From: Diatrype stigma
Lineage: Eukaryota > Ascomycota > Sordariomycetes > Xylariales > Diatrypaceae
Assembly: GCA_022225965.2 (NCBI GenBank)
Contig: JAKJXP020000017.1
Location: forward strand, 434,001 to 498,000
Direction of reading: 5' to 3'
Length of the DNA stretch: 64,000 bases
Position 1 is the stretch's first letter. Each line of letters opens with the position of its first letter. This document shows positions 11,902-23,188 of this stretch, one piece after another. The notes beneath the pieces were generated by a model. It did not search any database and was not told where the DNA came from. It saw nothing but the letters and a program-made list of their open reading frames with translations. The position numbers and the translations under genes are program-made.

Positions 11902-13068
11902 TCCTACCTATTGTGAAGGTCTGAGAGCCAGTGTGCAATCCTGTGACACCTGTGTACCTGGTTTGCTTGTTAGGAAATTTGCACCTTATTAGGACATAAG
12001 TACCCTCCGCAGGCATACAGTAGGTAGAGGTACGTACCCTCTCCCGTTGCCCGGCTGGAACGGTGGCAACGAGCCGGCGTTTATCCTGCTTATTCTACTC
12101 AGGCACGAACATCCTTCTCATTACCTAATTACGAGCAATCATGGGGTGCGGCTCGAACAAGGTGCTCGGTATCTAGGTAGGGCCTATTTTCCATGTCTCA
12201 GGCTTGAACCTGATCCCATTGGAGGATGCATTCGTAATATCTGCAGCCAGCTATGATTATTCAACTGACGGATCAACATCATTGTCATTGAGGTCTCCCC
12301 TCAAGGTGCTTGTTAGTAGGAGTATCGACCGAGTAGCTCTATGTCTCTGCCGCTCCTGAGATAAGAAGATTAGCAAGCTTCTGGCTCAGACTTGCAGTGC
12401 CTAGTGTATTCAAGGTGTTAGGTTCCGCATTCCACTCCACGAAGTACCTTCGTAAGAAGGATTCTGAAGCTTTTACGGGTATTCTGAATTTCGTGGATGT
12501 ATGCTGCAACTTGCAAGTGGCCATAGGCCGTTTGCTACTTATCTGCGTGTGGAAGCCGTGGACGGTAGATTAAACGAGTACGTTGTATATCAACAGAATA
12601 TGTACAGACTTACTTATCTAATTGTGCTCGAGCCCATTCGCATCGTCGAATCTGGCCCAAGACCAAGAACTGTGGCGGTATACGGACGTAAGCCACCCTA
12701 CGTCACACTTCGTGTCCACGAGTTGAAGTGGAAGATCTTTGCTACGTAACAACGAAAACGTGAAGCTATCTGCGTAGATTGCAACGCCCCTCAAGTCCCT
12801 ATATCGCGATAGATCTGGTCAGAGGCTGGAGTTCTGGGGTTGCTATCCACCCCCCTTTCCCCCCCATCCAAATGTATGTCACATCGCCAAGGCGCGAACT
12901 ACTCGGTAGCGCCATTAGGTATGTTTCCTAAAGAGGAAATTACTGCTTTGTGTTAGACCACACACCTCCAGTGATCCAGGCATTCCAGAATGAAAACTGA
13001 TGGCTTCTCTGTCGCGATAAAATGGGTCATTTCTGGAGCTGCTCTAGAGAGGTATAACGCTCTGGCAA

Positions 13069-13110
13069 GGGGCCCCCCTAGGGGGCCCATTTGGGCCTAT
13101 ATATAGGTCC
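13069..13110. repeat. Cluster of three short palindromes ending in a TATATATA core
   Basis: CCCCCTAGGGGG (13074-13085) is a perfect 12-base palindrome flanked by GGGG and CCC. It overlaps GGCCCA-TT-TGGGCC (13084-13097), which runs into CCTATATATAGG (13096-13107), a second perfect 12-base palindrome. Such nested dyads may be a regulatory site or promoter core; no gene obviously starts just downstream. Confidence 0.6.
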
Positions 13111-13531
13111 GATCTCCCCCCATACGTCCCGGACATTTCCTTTTTCCTTCCTTCCTTAAGCTTTAGCAGAATGTAGCAAATTCGTCAATAAAAGGGTTCT
13201 TCAGAAACGCGACATTCTCAAGACAGAAGGGTGTAACCAGGTGAACTTCGGGGATGGAACAAGGGGGTCCAAAGGCGATGAACCCGGAGCACTTATTGCT
13301 TATTAATCACCCCGCGGGCTTAATAATAAAGGTGGAAGGGTTAGACAAGACTCACGAGACCCACCCCGGCTACCCCGGCACTGCGCCGCTCGACGAAGGT
13401 CAGCTCAGCTCTAAGACCGGACTAACTAACTACTTCGTACATACACCCATACTCAAATACCTGAAGCCCCCGTATTAGTCATGAAGATGTCCTGGATTAT
13501 ACCATCCACCATCCTGCGCAGCTTCCTTCTT

Positions 13532-13537
13532 TATATA
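13532..13537 (+). promoter_or_regulatory. TATA-box candidate for the FAD oxidoreductase gene
   Basis: A TATATA core within CTTTATATAGACC lies about 140 bases upstream of the ATG at 13674, with CT-rich sequence between. This is the expected spacing for a fungal TATA box with a short 5' UTR. It is a sequence-pattern call only. Confidence 0.4.
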
Positions 13538-13673
13538 GACCGCTCTTCCTACTCTAGCTCGGGGAGCTCATATCTAGCCACACAAGTATCACTTTCTACC
13601 GTACGCCCTACTCTTGAGTACAGACAATTTCGACTAGGACTTCTATTCTCCGTACCTGAACCCATTCAACAGC

Positions 13674-14972
13674 ATGGTGAAGACCATCGTGGTTCTCGGC
13701 GCCGGCATGGCGGGCCTGCCGCTGGCCCACTATCTCGTGAGCAAGACGGCTGCCAAGCACAGCGACGTCCGGGTAGTGCTCGTCTCGCCGAACGCCGAGT
13801 TCTACTGGAACGTGGCATCCATCCGCTTTGTCGCCGCCCCAGACCAGTTTCCCGAGGAGAAGTACCTCTACCCGATCGCGAAGGAGTTCGCCAAGCACCC
13901 CAACAGCAAGGACCAGTTCGAGTTCGTCCTCGGCAAGGCCGAGACCCTAGAGCCAGACAAGAACTCGGTTACCATCAGGCTGAACGACGACGAGGACGGT
14001 AACAGCGCTTCCCCTCGCTTCCGCACCATCGACTACCACACCCTGGTGATCGCCACGGGCTCTCGCTACCGCGGGGCCATGCCGTGGAAGGAGGTCGGCA
14101 CCTCACAGCAGACGCGGGCCGCCATCGCGCGGCTGCAGCGCGACATCCAGGCCGCCCGGTCGATCGTGGTGGCCGGGGCTGGCGTGACGGGCGTTGAGTT
14201 CGCCGGCGAGCTGGCCTCGGAGTATCTCGGCCAGGGTCGGTGCTGGGGCTGGGGCTGGGGTGGGAGTGGGAACGGGAGCGAAAAAAAGGAGGTCACGATC
14301 GTCTCAGCCGATCCGCTCCCGCTCGAGCCCCGGCTCCGGGAGAGCGTCCGGAAGACGGCGAAGTACGAGCTCGAGCGGCTCGGGGTCAAGTTTATTGGTG
14401 GTGCGCGTATCATAGCCGGCGCAGACGACGATGACGGGGATCAGGACGGGAATGGGAAGGAGAAGAACCAGAAGCAGAAGACGGTCGAGCTTACAAGCAG
14501 AGACGGCAGCAAGCAGACCATCGCGGCGGACCTGGTGATCCCGACGTACGGGCTGGTCCCGAACACGGAGTTCGCGCCGGCGAGCATGAAGGACGCGTCG
14601 TCGGGCCGGCTGCGGCAGGACCGGCACCTGCGGGCCGCGGGCCACGACAACGTGTTCGTCCTCGGCGACGCGGGCGACCTGCAGGCGCCGCAGGCCATCA
14701 ACGCGGAGGCGCAGCTGCGGTACCTGATGCAGAAGCTTAACGGTGCGTACCTGGAGACGGGGACGGTGGCAGAAGACAAGGAGGAGGAGTACAAGTTCGA
14801 CCCGGACGGGGTCATGATCGGGCTGACGATCGGGCGCGACCGCGGCACGGGCCAGGTCGGCAACTTCCAGCCCTGGAGCTTCTTCATCTGGGCCCTCAAG
14901 CGCGACTTGGGCGCCAGCAAGTCGGCACAGTACGCCGCGGGGCTGATTGGCTTCAACGGCGCCTGGCCGTGA
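13674..14972 (+). CDS. FSP1/AIFM2 (AMID)-like FAD-dependent NAD(P)H oxidoreductase
   Basis: Intronless, 432 aa. The N-terminal VVLGAGMAGLPLA (residues 6-18) is the FAD-binding dinucleotide motif and IVIATGS-like LVIATGSRY follows near 125. A second Rossmann motif, IVVAGAGVTGVEFAGEL, lies at about 164-180 for NAD(P)H, and VFVLGDAGDL at about 325-335 is the second FAD contact. The order matches the pyridine nucleotide-disulphide oxidoreductase fold and the AIFM2/FSP1 subgroup, which pass electrons from NAD(P)H to quinones and lack the redox Cys pair. No N-terminal mitochondrial presequence or membrane segment is visible. Two low-complexity insertions (Trp/Gly/Ser near 187-205, Asp/Gly/Lys near 250-265) lie inside the NAD domain at loop positions and come from GGGGCT and GAC/GAT repeats. 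Substrate is not predictable from sequence alone. Confidence 0.85.
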   Translation: MVKTIVVLGAGMAGLPLAHYLVSKTAAKHSDVRVVLVSPNAEFYWNVASIRFVAAPDQFPEEKYLYPIAKEFAKHPNSKDQFEFVLGKAETLEPDKNSVTIRLNDDEDGNSASPRFRTIDYHTLVIATGSRYRGAMPWKEVGTSQQTRAAIARLQRDIQAARSIVVAGAGVTGVEFAGELASEYLGQGRCWGWGWGGSGNGSEKKEVTIVSADPLPLEPRLRESVRKTAKYELERLGVKFIGGARIIAGADDDDGDQDGNGKEKNQKQKTVELTSRDGSKQTIAADLVIPTYGLVPNTEFAPASMKDASSGRLRQDRHLRAAGHDNVFVLGDAGDLQAPQAINAEAQLRYLMQKLNGAYLETGTVAEDKEEEYKFDPDGVMIGLTIGRDRGTGQVGNFQPWSFFIWALKRDLGASKSAQYAAGLIGFNGAWP

Positions 14973-16039
14973 GAAGGGGCGTGGAACTGTCCTGGTTTTG
15001 ATTTGGTTCGGTTTAGTTTGGGCTCGTCCGGCCCGGCCCGGTGGAGGAGTTGCGATATAAGAGCACGTATGTATATACCATAGACGATATGCGATGACTA
15101 GAAATATAGAACTGCTTACCTATTACCAGAATGTGTATTAGTGCATCTGGTCAGCCTGGAACGCAGCATATTGAGTTGATGGTATGGTTAATCAATACAT
15201 GTATCATAATCTTCCTCTTGCGAAACTGGGTGGTAAAGCGCGGAGCCAGGCAATGTGCCGAGGACTGGAAAGCCACGCAGTAGATAGACCATGTACAATC
15301 AAGTACCCCTTTTCCTGCGTGGGTGAGGGAGGATCCGCAATGTAGATAATTAGTCGATTCGGTGCAGTGTCTCACGATGGGCGGCATCACCCGCAGTGTA
15401 CTTCGATCTGTTTCAAACGTGTCTAATTCGTCGCACCGCAGTCAGCTACCTGCGTACATAATGTCTCTCTTTCGGGGTAGGTAATAAGAAGGTTGCTATG
15501 CCGATGCTGTCTGTCAGCCAATACCCCGTCCTCTGTCTGCGCATTGGAATGAAATAAAATGCGTGTATGGTATGGGGTTCCCCCTGACTATGTCCCTGGC
15601 GGCACTAGGTTGCTGTTCAACCAACACATTTCAACATCACGTCGTACTCTAAGCGAGGGAAAGGCCCGAAGGGACGCGGTTAATCATGATCGAATGACCT
15701 CCCTGTCCTCGATCTCCGCGGAAGTACTAACGTGTGTCACCGCGGCTTCTATTTAATAGCGGGATGGTCTTCTCATCGCAGCAGCTGTTGGGAAAGACCG
15801 GTTGGTGGCTTAAGCAAGAAACGCCCTCTCCTATATTTCTTCCTCAGAATCCACTCACTCTACAACCACAATTCTCGGTTATCAACCACAAAGCACATCC
15901 CATTTCCCTTGCAAAACAGTCACCACAACTCGGAAAGGGGAATACCATTCCGCCTTGAACCAACATAAGAACAGCAAACAATCTTAGCAAGAGAACGAGC
16001 TGCGGGACTTCCTCAAGCCCACACACCACTCTTTACGCG
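14973..16039. other. Intergenic region, no gene seen
   Basis: About 1.1 kb holding the FAD oxidoreductase 3' UTR and the promoter of the small gene at 16040. Frames on both strands are short and without recognisable content. Confidence 0.55.
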
Positions 16040-16676
16040 ATGAAGCTGACCAAAGCCCTGGTCGCAGGCGGCGCCTCATTCCGTGCCATCAGCTTCGGCC
16101 GGGACCAGGACACCGCGACGGGGCCGGACTTCAAGAAGCTCGAGCTGGATACGCCCCTCAACTGGGTGGCGGGCGCGAGTCTCTTCCCTGGCAACGTCAT
16201 CGCGGGTTTCAACTCTGAGCTGTCCCAGTACGACGCCCAGGGCTGGGCCGACTACGTGCTCGACCAGTGCAAGCAGTACAGCGCCTGCACCTCGACTGTT
16301 AGCTACCAGGGTATGTGATGTTCATGCATACATCTCTTCTCTTAGACTTCCTAGGTGTAGCATCTGTCTTTGCCGTGTTCTGCTGTTACACACCTCGGGG
16401 TTTGTCTTGTTGGAGAATTTATGTCCCTTTCCCTTCTACACGAGCAAAGGAGTGGGATGAAAGAGAGAATAACGAGAGCTAATTGATGACAATAACACGC
16501 CACATGATATAGCCACGAATAGCGGCAGTACGGGCGGTCGATTCTGGTTCGGCTACGTCTTTCGCGGCGGGCCGACCACGGCAGAGGATTACGTGAGGGA
16601 GACGGGAGTAGAGGACTCCATCGTCTTTACAATTGTCGATGAAGACGTTTTTCAGGTGCAAGGGACAGACCTCTGA
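16040..16676 (+). CDS. Small uncharacterised protein, possibly secreted
   Basis: Two exons, 16040-16310 and 16513-16676, join in frame to 144 aa; the 202 nt intron has GTATGT and ATATAG borders. The N-terminus MKLTKALVAGGASFRAIS is only mildly hydrophobic, so a signal peptide is possible but weak. Two Cys (DQCKQYSACTS) lie near residues 80-86. After the splice the sequence runs STGGRFWFGYVFRGGPTTAEDYV, an aromatic/Gly-rich segment that spans the junction smoothly, followed by an acidic end. I do not recognise the family. The compact size, Cys pair and Gly/aromatic core would suit a small extracellular fungal protein (inference). Confidence 0.6.
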
Positions 16677-18116
16677 ACGAACAGCTAGCGCAGGGAAGGG
16701 AATCATGGGCCTCTCTTCCCCGATAGATCAGGCTATCTTCAGACGTCGGTGAAGTGAGACGGATGGATCGTGGTTAATCATCGTACTTGGAGGATGATAG
16801 TTTAGGGTAATGCTATTCACACCTTAGTTTCCACCCACACCTTCATGTTCGGAGCCCACTTGCGCCCGGTCCGGCCCATCTAAACCCAACCCGGGCCCAT
16901 ACCTGTCCAGTTTTCCTTGAGTGACCCACATCGGACCCGATCGCCGGGATGCCCCACCAGGCTCGATGCCGAAGAAAGCTTCCGGCTGCGTACTGTAGCG
17001 CGAGACCTTCCACTCTCCGCAGAAGGGTCTTTGTTACCAACTTTTAGTTCTTATCTATCATGATATGCCTAGGAAACATGCCCATGGCATCAACACGTGC
17101 TAAAACACACACAACGTACATTTTGGAGGTTGCGTGGGGCTCGGACAGCCTAAAACTACGATATGAAGCAACTAGCAATGGCAACATCTCGGAGCGAACC
17201 CCTGAAACTTTAGCTCGGAAAGCCCCTCCAAACATCAAACGGGGGCGTAGGGTCCGTCGTCGCTTGTGCTTGATTTCAGATAGTATACTTTTCCCACTCG
17301 CGGGGGTGGGGCAATGGGCAATGGGCACTGGACACTGGACACGACGAGAGAGTGGCAAGCGGTTATTCTAGTTTCAAGGAGGCTACAGTTCTTGAGAAAT
17401 TCATTTGGATATCCTAGCTACGTTATACGACGCAAACCCTTCTTGCATGCCCTGGATCATCACCATTGCCTGCGTCCATCAGCACCTGATTAGAATCCAA
17501 TTTGCCATTGCCGTCTATTTTACAAAAGGCAGGCCTATTCGCATAGGCTGGACACCAGCCACCATTTTTACCACGATACGTCGCCCCGGAGCGTGCGTGC
17601 AAGGTTCAATATAACATGTGTAGTTACTGGTTGATGATGTGCGCAGCACCCCTCGTTTGAATATTGGCTGGCCCGTCTCTCAGCCGCTAACCACCCAGCA
17701 TCTCCCGTCCCCAAGTCCTCTCTCTCTCGTGTACCAAATGGAAGGGATGAAAATAGAAAATAAAGTAAAAAAATTGTCAAAAGATCGTGCACGGTCGGCC
17801 GCTCGTTAACTCCTCAACCATATGGTTTACAAACAGAGCCGAAAACCCCTCTAGCACCGCCGTAGCCAGGCTTTTCTTCTCTCTCTTTCGGGTACCAGAT
17901 AAACTCTAGAAACTCCAGCTCTCGTAGTAGTCGTAGTAGTAGAAATATAAACATAGAAATAGAGGGTGGGTGGATAAGTCCTTGGGGGCTGGGACGTGGG
18001 GATGGGGACGTGGTATTTCTGGGGTACAGGTAGGAGGCAGTGAATGGGGTCCAAAAGTGCACGATAATCTCTAGGCATTTTTTTCTTTACTTTCCCTCTT
18101 TCAGCCGCAGCTCAGC
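16677..18116. other. Intergenic region between convergent genes
   Basis: About 1.4 kb between the 3' ends of the small plus-strand gene and the minus-strand seven-TM gene. No gene is supported; presumably it contains both 3' UTRs and terminators. A GTAGTC repeat occurs at about 17925-17941. Confidence 0.55.
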
Positions 18117-20377
18117 TCATATCCACTCTCCCCTTCCGCTTCCCTTCTCGGCATTGGAGTAGCCGCGGATCCTGAGCGGCGCAGGCACGGTGACGCTGGG
18201 CTCCGGCGTGGTGTTGGTCCTCCTCGGAACACCGAAGCCGACCCCTCCGGGACTAGCTAGCCGCCCCCTCGTGGGCGTCGTGATCGCGGTGCCGGGGGGC
18301 GTGTATACGGACGGGCTCAGGGTCGGGCCCGACGCCCGCTGCGTCGTCGGAGACGGCTGGGCCGGGAGCGGCGGCAGGCTCTTCAGTATGTCGGACGCCA
18401 CCGCCGTGTCGAGCGTCAGCGGCCTCTCGCTGCCATCGTCCGTGTATGCGTCCGCGTCTGCCATGTCCGACACTACGGACTCGGCCCGCTGCTGCTCCCT
18501 AGCGAGCGGGCTAGGTCGCAGGAAGAAATCGGACGGTGGCGCCCTGTCGGGGCAGTCCAGCGTGTGGACCCGTTCCGCCTCCATGGAGCTCTTGCCCGTC
18601 ATGGGCCCGATGTCGTCGACGTTCGAGAACCGCAGCCCGATCTGCACCGTGGCGTGCGACGCCAGCGAAGAGTCTCGCCGGTGCCGCCGGAACCCGTCGG
18701 GCCCCAGTCGGGATGGCGGCTGCAGCGTGCTGGCGGAGCCCGGCACGAATAGGAATCCGGGCTCCGGCAGGCCCGCGACCGTCGATTCGGGGGAATAGGT
18801 GGTGGAGGGGAGTAATGTGGCCGAATTGAAACTCGGTTGTTGTTGCTGCTGTTGCTGCTGCTGCTGGTCGCTCGGGAATAGCGAGTAGGATGTCGACGGT
18901 CTACGACTGCGGGGACGAGCGGTCGTCGCTGTAGGCATCTGCGCGGTGGGCTCAGGGACCCTCGGTGTAGCTTCTGCGGAGCCGAACACGGCATATGAGT
19001 TCCGCGAGTCGAGGTCATGGACGTTGAAGGGGTTCGCGTTCAATGGGTTGGTGTTATGTCCCACGTCTATCGAGTTCCCCTTTTCGGCAGCGACTAGGGT
19101 ATCGCGGCTTCCTCTCTCGCGGAGGGATCGAGCGCTAGGCGCTCGCTGTACAATTGGGCCGTCAAGTTCCATTGCGTCTGGACCCTGAAGCCGTATATTA
19201 TACTTTAGCTTTTGTCGTTCGTATTCGGAGACCTTGTCCCTAGGTCCAATGGTGGAGATGGTGCTGGACCGAAGGAATAGGTAGAGACCGCCGGTCAAGA
19301 GACCAGAAAGATTAGCGACCACACTCGCAATGGTGGCTAGTGTCAAGCTGGAGGTGCTCCCGCCGTTCATCGGATCTGTAAATGTAAGGCTGATAAAGAA
19401 TGGTATCATAAGGGACTGGGAAGGTCAGCTCATCCACGCAGGTTCATGTGCAAGATGTCAGGGACTTACGTTTGATAAAACAGCTACTACGAGGTAGTAG
19501 ACCATTCTGGAAGCGCCAACTCGCTCTGAAGTTTCGATCGTCGAGTATCTTGTCAGCTTGACGTATATGAAAGTAATGCACAAAGCCAATATAACGGCGA
19601 TGAGTAGTAATATGGCAAAGGCGCCTTCTGCCCATCTAGCAACGAACCAAAACAGCGAGGCAAAGCAGAAGTTTGGAGCACGAATGAAAAAGGCAACCAG
19701 GCCGGTGACAACTAGTAAAATTTTTATAACGACAAGGCAGATCACGACATCCCATTTGCCCCGTGTAGGGAACGGTTTGGTTCTGAGGCCGCGAATGGTG
19801 ACTTCGAGTCCGAACACCAGCTGGATGTACGGAACGATGAAGATTGCTAGGATGAGTTAGCGTTCTGGCCCTCCTGAAGAGACAGCGAAACATCTTATGA
19901 CAGATCGTACCTGGCCACATGAACTGTGATATTAACGAGCATCCAGCCTTGAACAAGCCATCCAGGCCATATGACTGGGCAACAGCGAAAATAATACCCT
20001 GGGCTGTGATACCTAAAGACAGGATGAAAGGGAAGGTCTCAGGCCCACGGACACATCTGAAGATGTTCACTCTGTATGTAATTAGTTCAGTACTCTAGAG
20101 GTTCACGTAGCAGCACCTTTAAGACGTACTTTTGATTTGGTCTCGGGCCCGATCTCTTAGCTTTGAGATAGCAATCAAAAAGGATCCCCGCTGCTGTCGC
20201 GAATGCCGAGACTGTGTTGAAGACGGAGAGGATGATGGTCGATGTCCGTATAGACCTTGCTGCGAGGAACTTGAACTCGTTTATAACCTGGAACGTCGAG
20301 TTGCCGCTGGTCGCCGCCATCGTCAGGTCCGTCGCATTACCCATTAAAGTCATATTTCCCTGCCAACCGTGATCCAT
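18117..20377 (-). CDS. Seven-transmembrane receptor-like protein with polyQ cytoplasmic tail
   Basis: Four exons (20377-20130, 20071-19911, 19846-19470, 19415-18117) join in frame to 694 aa. The N-terminus has no cleavable signal but several N-glycosylation sites (NMT, NAT, NST). Seven hydrophobic spans follow, beginning near residues 45, 93, 125, 160, 200, 235 and 270. The sixth span crosses the last intron, reading VAVLSN then SLMIPFF, which supports that join. The fourth exon continues into an approximately 390 aa hydrophilic tail rich in Ser, Pro and Arg, including a run of ten Gln encoded by the CTG/TTG tract at about 18836-18867 on the plus strand. Topology suits a fungal GPCR or GPCR-like sensor. 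There is no CFEM domain, so it is not a classic PTH11 receptor, and it does not look like STE2/STE3. The ligand is unknown. Confidence 0.72.
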
Positions 20378-21557
20378 ACTGCCGACTGTGGGACGGAATA
20401 TCCGCCTGGGTATTTGAACGGCGGCGTGAAGTCAACCGAGGTTTTACGGTGGCGTTGAGCCCGAGGCTGCCTATCGTTCCCTTCAATTCATCGAAGCCAT
20501 ATATTGACAATCGTATCGCTCTGCTAATTCTCATCGAGTAGCGATGGCAAAGGCAGACACGCGGATCAAGTCGATAGGACAGAACACACCAGAAGCAGAC
20601 AGACGGCCGTGAATAAAGAATATGTATGAATTACACAATATATCAAAGTTGGCCGTTCACAGAACAGACGAAACAAGTTCTGTACCAGCAGATGGCAAGA
20701 AACGAAGAGGCACAACAGCGGTCACGGACTACTGCGACCAGAGAATTGAAGGCGCACACCAGGCCGCAAGTAAGTCTCTTCCAGAAGAGGTGGTAGAATC
20801 AGGAAAGAACGCATGAATTCGAGACGAGAGCAGCACTCCCGAAAGGAAAGCTTGGAGTCCAAGCAAGCCCCTTCGGCGATTGCGGCTACCTGGTCTGGCC
20901 TAACCTAGTTGCTCCTCCTCCTCCCCTCCCCCCCGGCCACCCGGCGCGAGCGCGCGGAAACGTGGGTTGACTACAAAAGACTAAAACCAACCCTACCGCA
21001 TTCCTCAGCCCGGAAACCCCCATGCTGCAGCAGGCGATAACGCCCAAATACCACACACCCACCCACCCTTCGGACGAGTGCCGTAACGCATCAACTTGGC
21101 GTATGTAAGAGGAGAGCCATGGGGATGGGATGTGCGTTCGAGCTCCAGGCTCGGCGATTGGTCGGCATGTGGCATCGTGGAGACCAGATGTGTAGAACCG
21201 AACCCACACAGGTGAAGCCGCTTGCTTCTCAACACCCGCCCGCCACCGCGGAATTCTGCCTCTTGCTCGCGTAAAGGTGGTTCTCTAACTACCTACTTCG
21301 TATGTTGTTACATACGGGGCATAACTACCGGACTGCAAAGAGTTACGAAGCCAGCATCAGGCACTTGCAGCCCCAAGAAGGCGCAGGCTCGAGGCAACTG
21401 CCTGTTAGCGAGCGTCGAGGGCACGGTGCCCAGAAATTTGCGGTACATATGTAGCTAGTAGTAAGAATACGGGGTGAATGGCAGGCAGTAAGAACAGTCC
21501 AGAGTCCAGACCATGCGCGATACCGAATGCTACAGTCAGGTACCGCTATAGGACGGG

Positions 21558-21869
21558 ATGGGGGACGGCAACCGCAGCATGGGGTGGGGGGCAGCAGAGG
21601 TTGAAGCTTTTGAAGCAAAGGTGGAACAACTGGCCGTTTCGTCACATCGCTTAACGGCGTCAGAAATCGTGGATGAAATCGAGAAGCTTGAGCCCCATCT
21701 GCTGGCCCTAAACTGGAAGGGGATTAGACTTGCGATGCCAAGACTGGGGATCAAACTTGGCCGGGGGGTCCAGCAGGGGGCCGAGTCAGATAGACGTCAA
21801 AGAACAACCCCTTACCTGCATTTGCCGACGTCCGTCAAGCTCTTGACTAGAGCTGTTAGAGAGCTTTGA
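21558..21869 (+). CDS. Unsupported small ORF with helical character
   Basis: A 103-codon frame whose first 65 residues look like a folded helical protein: alternating Glu/Ala/Val/Leu such as AEVEAFEAKVEQL, then ASEIVDEIEKLEP and LNWKGIRLAMPRLGIKLG. No intron, family motif or clear promoter is seen. It could be a small orphan gene, one exon of a longer gene, or chance. It lies in an otherwise gene-poor stretch. Confidence 0.22.
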   Translation: MGDGNRSMGWGAAEVEAFEAKVEQLAVSSHRLTASEIVDEIEKLEPHLLALNWKGIRLAMPRLGIKLGRGVQQGAESDRRQRTTPYLHLPTSVKLLTRAVREL

Positions 21870-22299
21870 TAAGGTAGCTCACAACCGCACCTATCTGCTA
21901 TCTGACGATGCCATCGTTCTCTGCTGGTGGGTTAGGTAGTACCTCATGCATAACTGCGTAGATGTTGCGAACCTGCGAGTTTACTTACTACCCATGTAGC
22001 TCGAGAGGATAACGGCTTGCTATCTAGTAATAGGCAGGTAGGCAATTTGTGGCGTTCATGCTAATACAGGCTTATGTGCTAGCCCGCCAAACCCGTGCAA
22101 CGAAACATCAGCTTCGTGTATGGCGAGGTCTGGGTTGGTCTTGGACTGCTCGCGGATACATCTATCAAACTTGGCAGACGGTACCTGCATGTTCTCCTAT
22201 TCACAGGCTGCAACTCCATCTATTCGGGTAACGGCGCAGAGGAATTCGGACGAACTTACGTATGAGGCGCTTCGTTCGATATAACTACTCGATGTCGTG

Positions 22300-22342
22300 A
22301 TATATATATATATATATATGTGTATATGATATATATGATATA
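22300..22342. repeat. (TA)n microsatellite
   Basis: About ten uninterrupted TA units followed by degenerate TATGATATA units, in AT-rich intergenic DNA. Confidence 0.9.
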
Positions 22343-23137
22343 GTTAGTACCATATAATAGTTATAGCGATCTGGTAATGTCGGGGGCAATCTCGCAATCC
22401 CTAACCTTTTAACGGCATGCATTTCGCTCGCTTGTCAAGTCATCAAAGTTATCCATGCCTATACCTACCTATATTGAGTCTCAACTTATGGATTGATACT
22501 TTGATTAAATGGTCCCTTTGTCGTATCAACTGTATATCTATGTAATTAGTTACCTTTAAGACCGAGAAAATATCGCCATAGCTAGTTTGTTCCTATGTCT
22601 AAGTATGTAAGCAGTCATAGGCATATCCTTCCCGCACATCGCCCTGACTCATGAACGACACAGCTTGTCAATCGATCATACCCCACCACATGATAAGGTG
22701 TTAGAGAGATATGGACTAAGGGTTCTGACTTTCAGGGGCAGAGGAGAGTGATGGTAAGAATACTGTCACCTCGCTTTCGCCAAGTTGCCTCTATATAGAG
22801 GTCTATAATGCCATGAGTGCCCACGTGCGCATGATGGGTAGTTCAATTGCCTGCGAACCAGACTTTGCATTTCGCAAATTTTTCTTTTTTTCCATGGCTC
22901 AACAACAGGGATATACCTTTATCGTTGTCGCTGCTGCTGGGGCTGGCGGGAAGTCTGTCGATCCGAAGTGAGGTCAATGCATTATGGCTGTTACCAAATG
23001 CTCCGTGCGCAAGGACCTTGTCAGGATCGGCTTTCTCGGCGACGTGCAGATAGGCGTGTCAAGATATACGCACGAATATCACGAGGCAAGTTCTACATAA
23101 TACACTTATGTATATATATACATCAAGGATCTAGAAA

Positions 23138-23188
23138 GGGAGAGAGAGAATGAGAGAGAGAGAGAGAGAGAGAAAGAGGGAGAGAGAT
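23138..23188. repeat. (GA)n microsatellite
   Basis: A purine tract of GA dinucleotides with a few interruptions (AATG, AAAG, GGG). Confidence 0.9.

Larger units (their letters stand above)
11902..13673. other. Intergenic region with compound palindromes
   Basis: About 1.8 kb with no convincing gene. It contains a short inverted pair TCCACGAA/TTCGTGGA around 12436-12497, a cluster of palindromes at 13069-13110 (reported separately), and the promoter of the FAD oxidoreductase with a TATATA box at 13532-13537, about 140 bases before its ATG. Confidence 0.5.
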
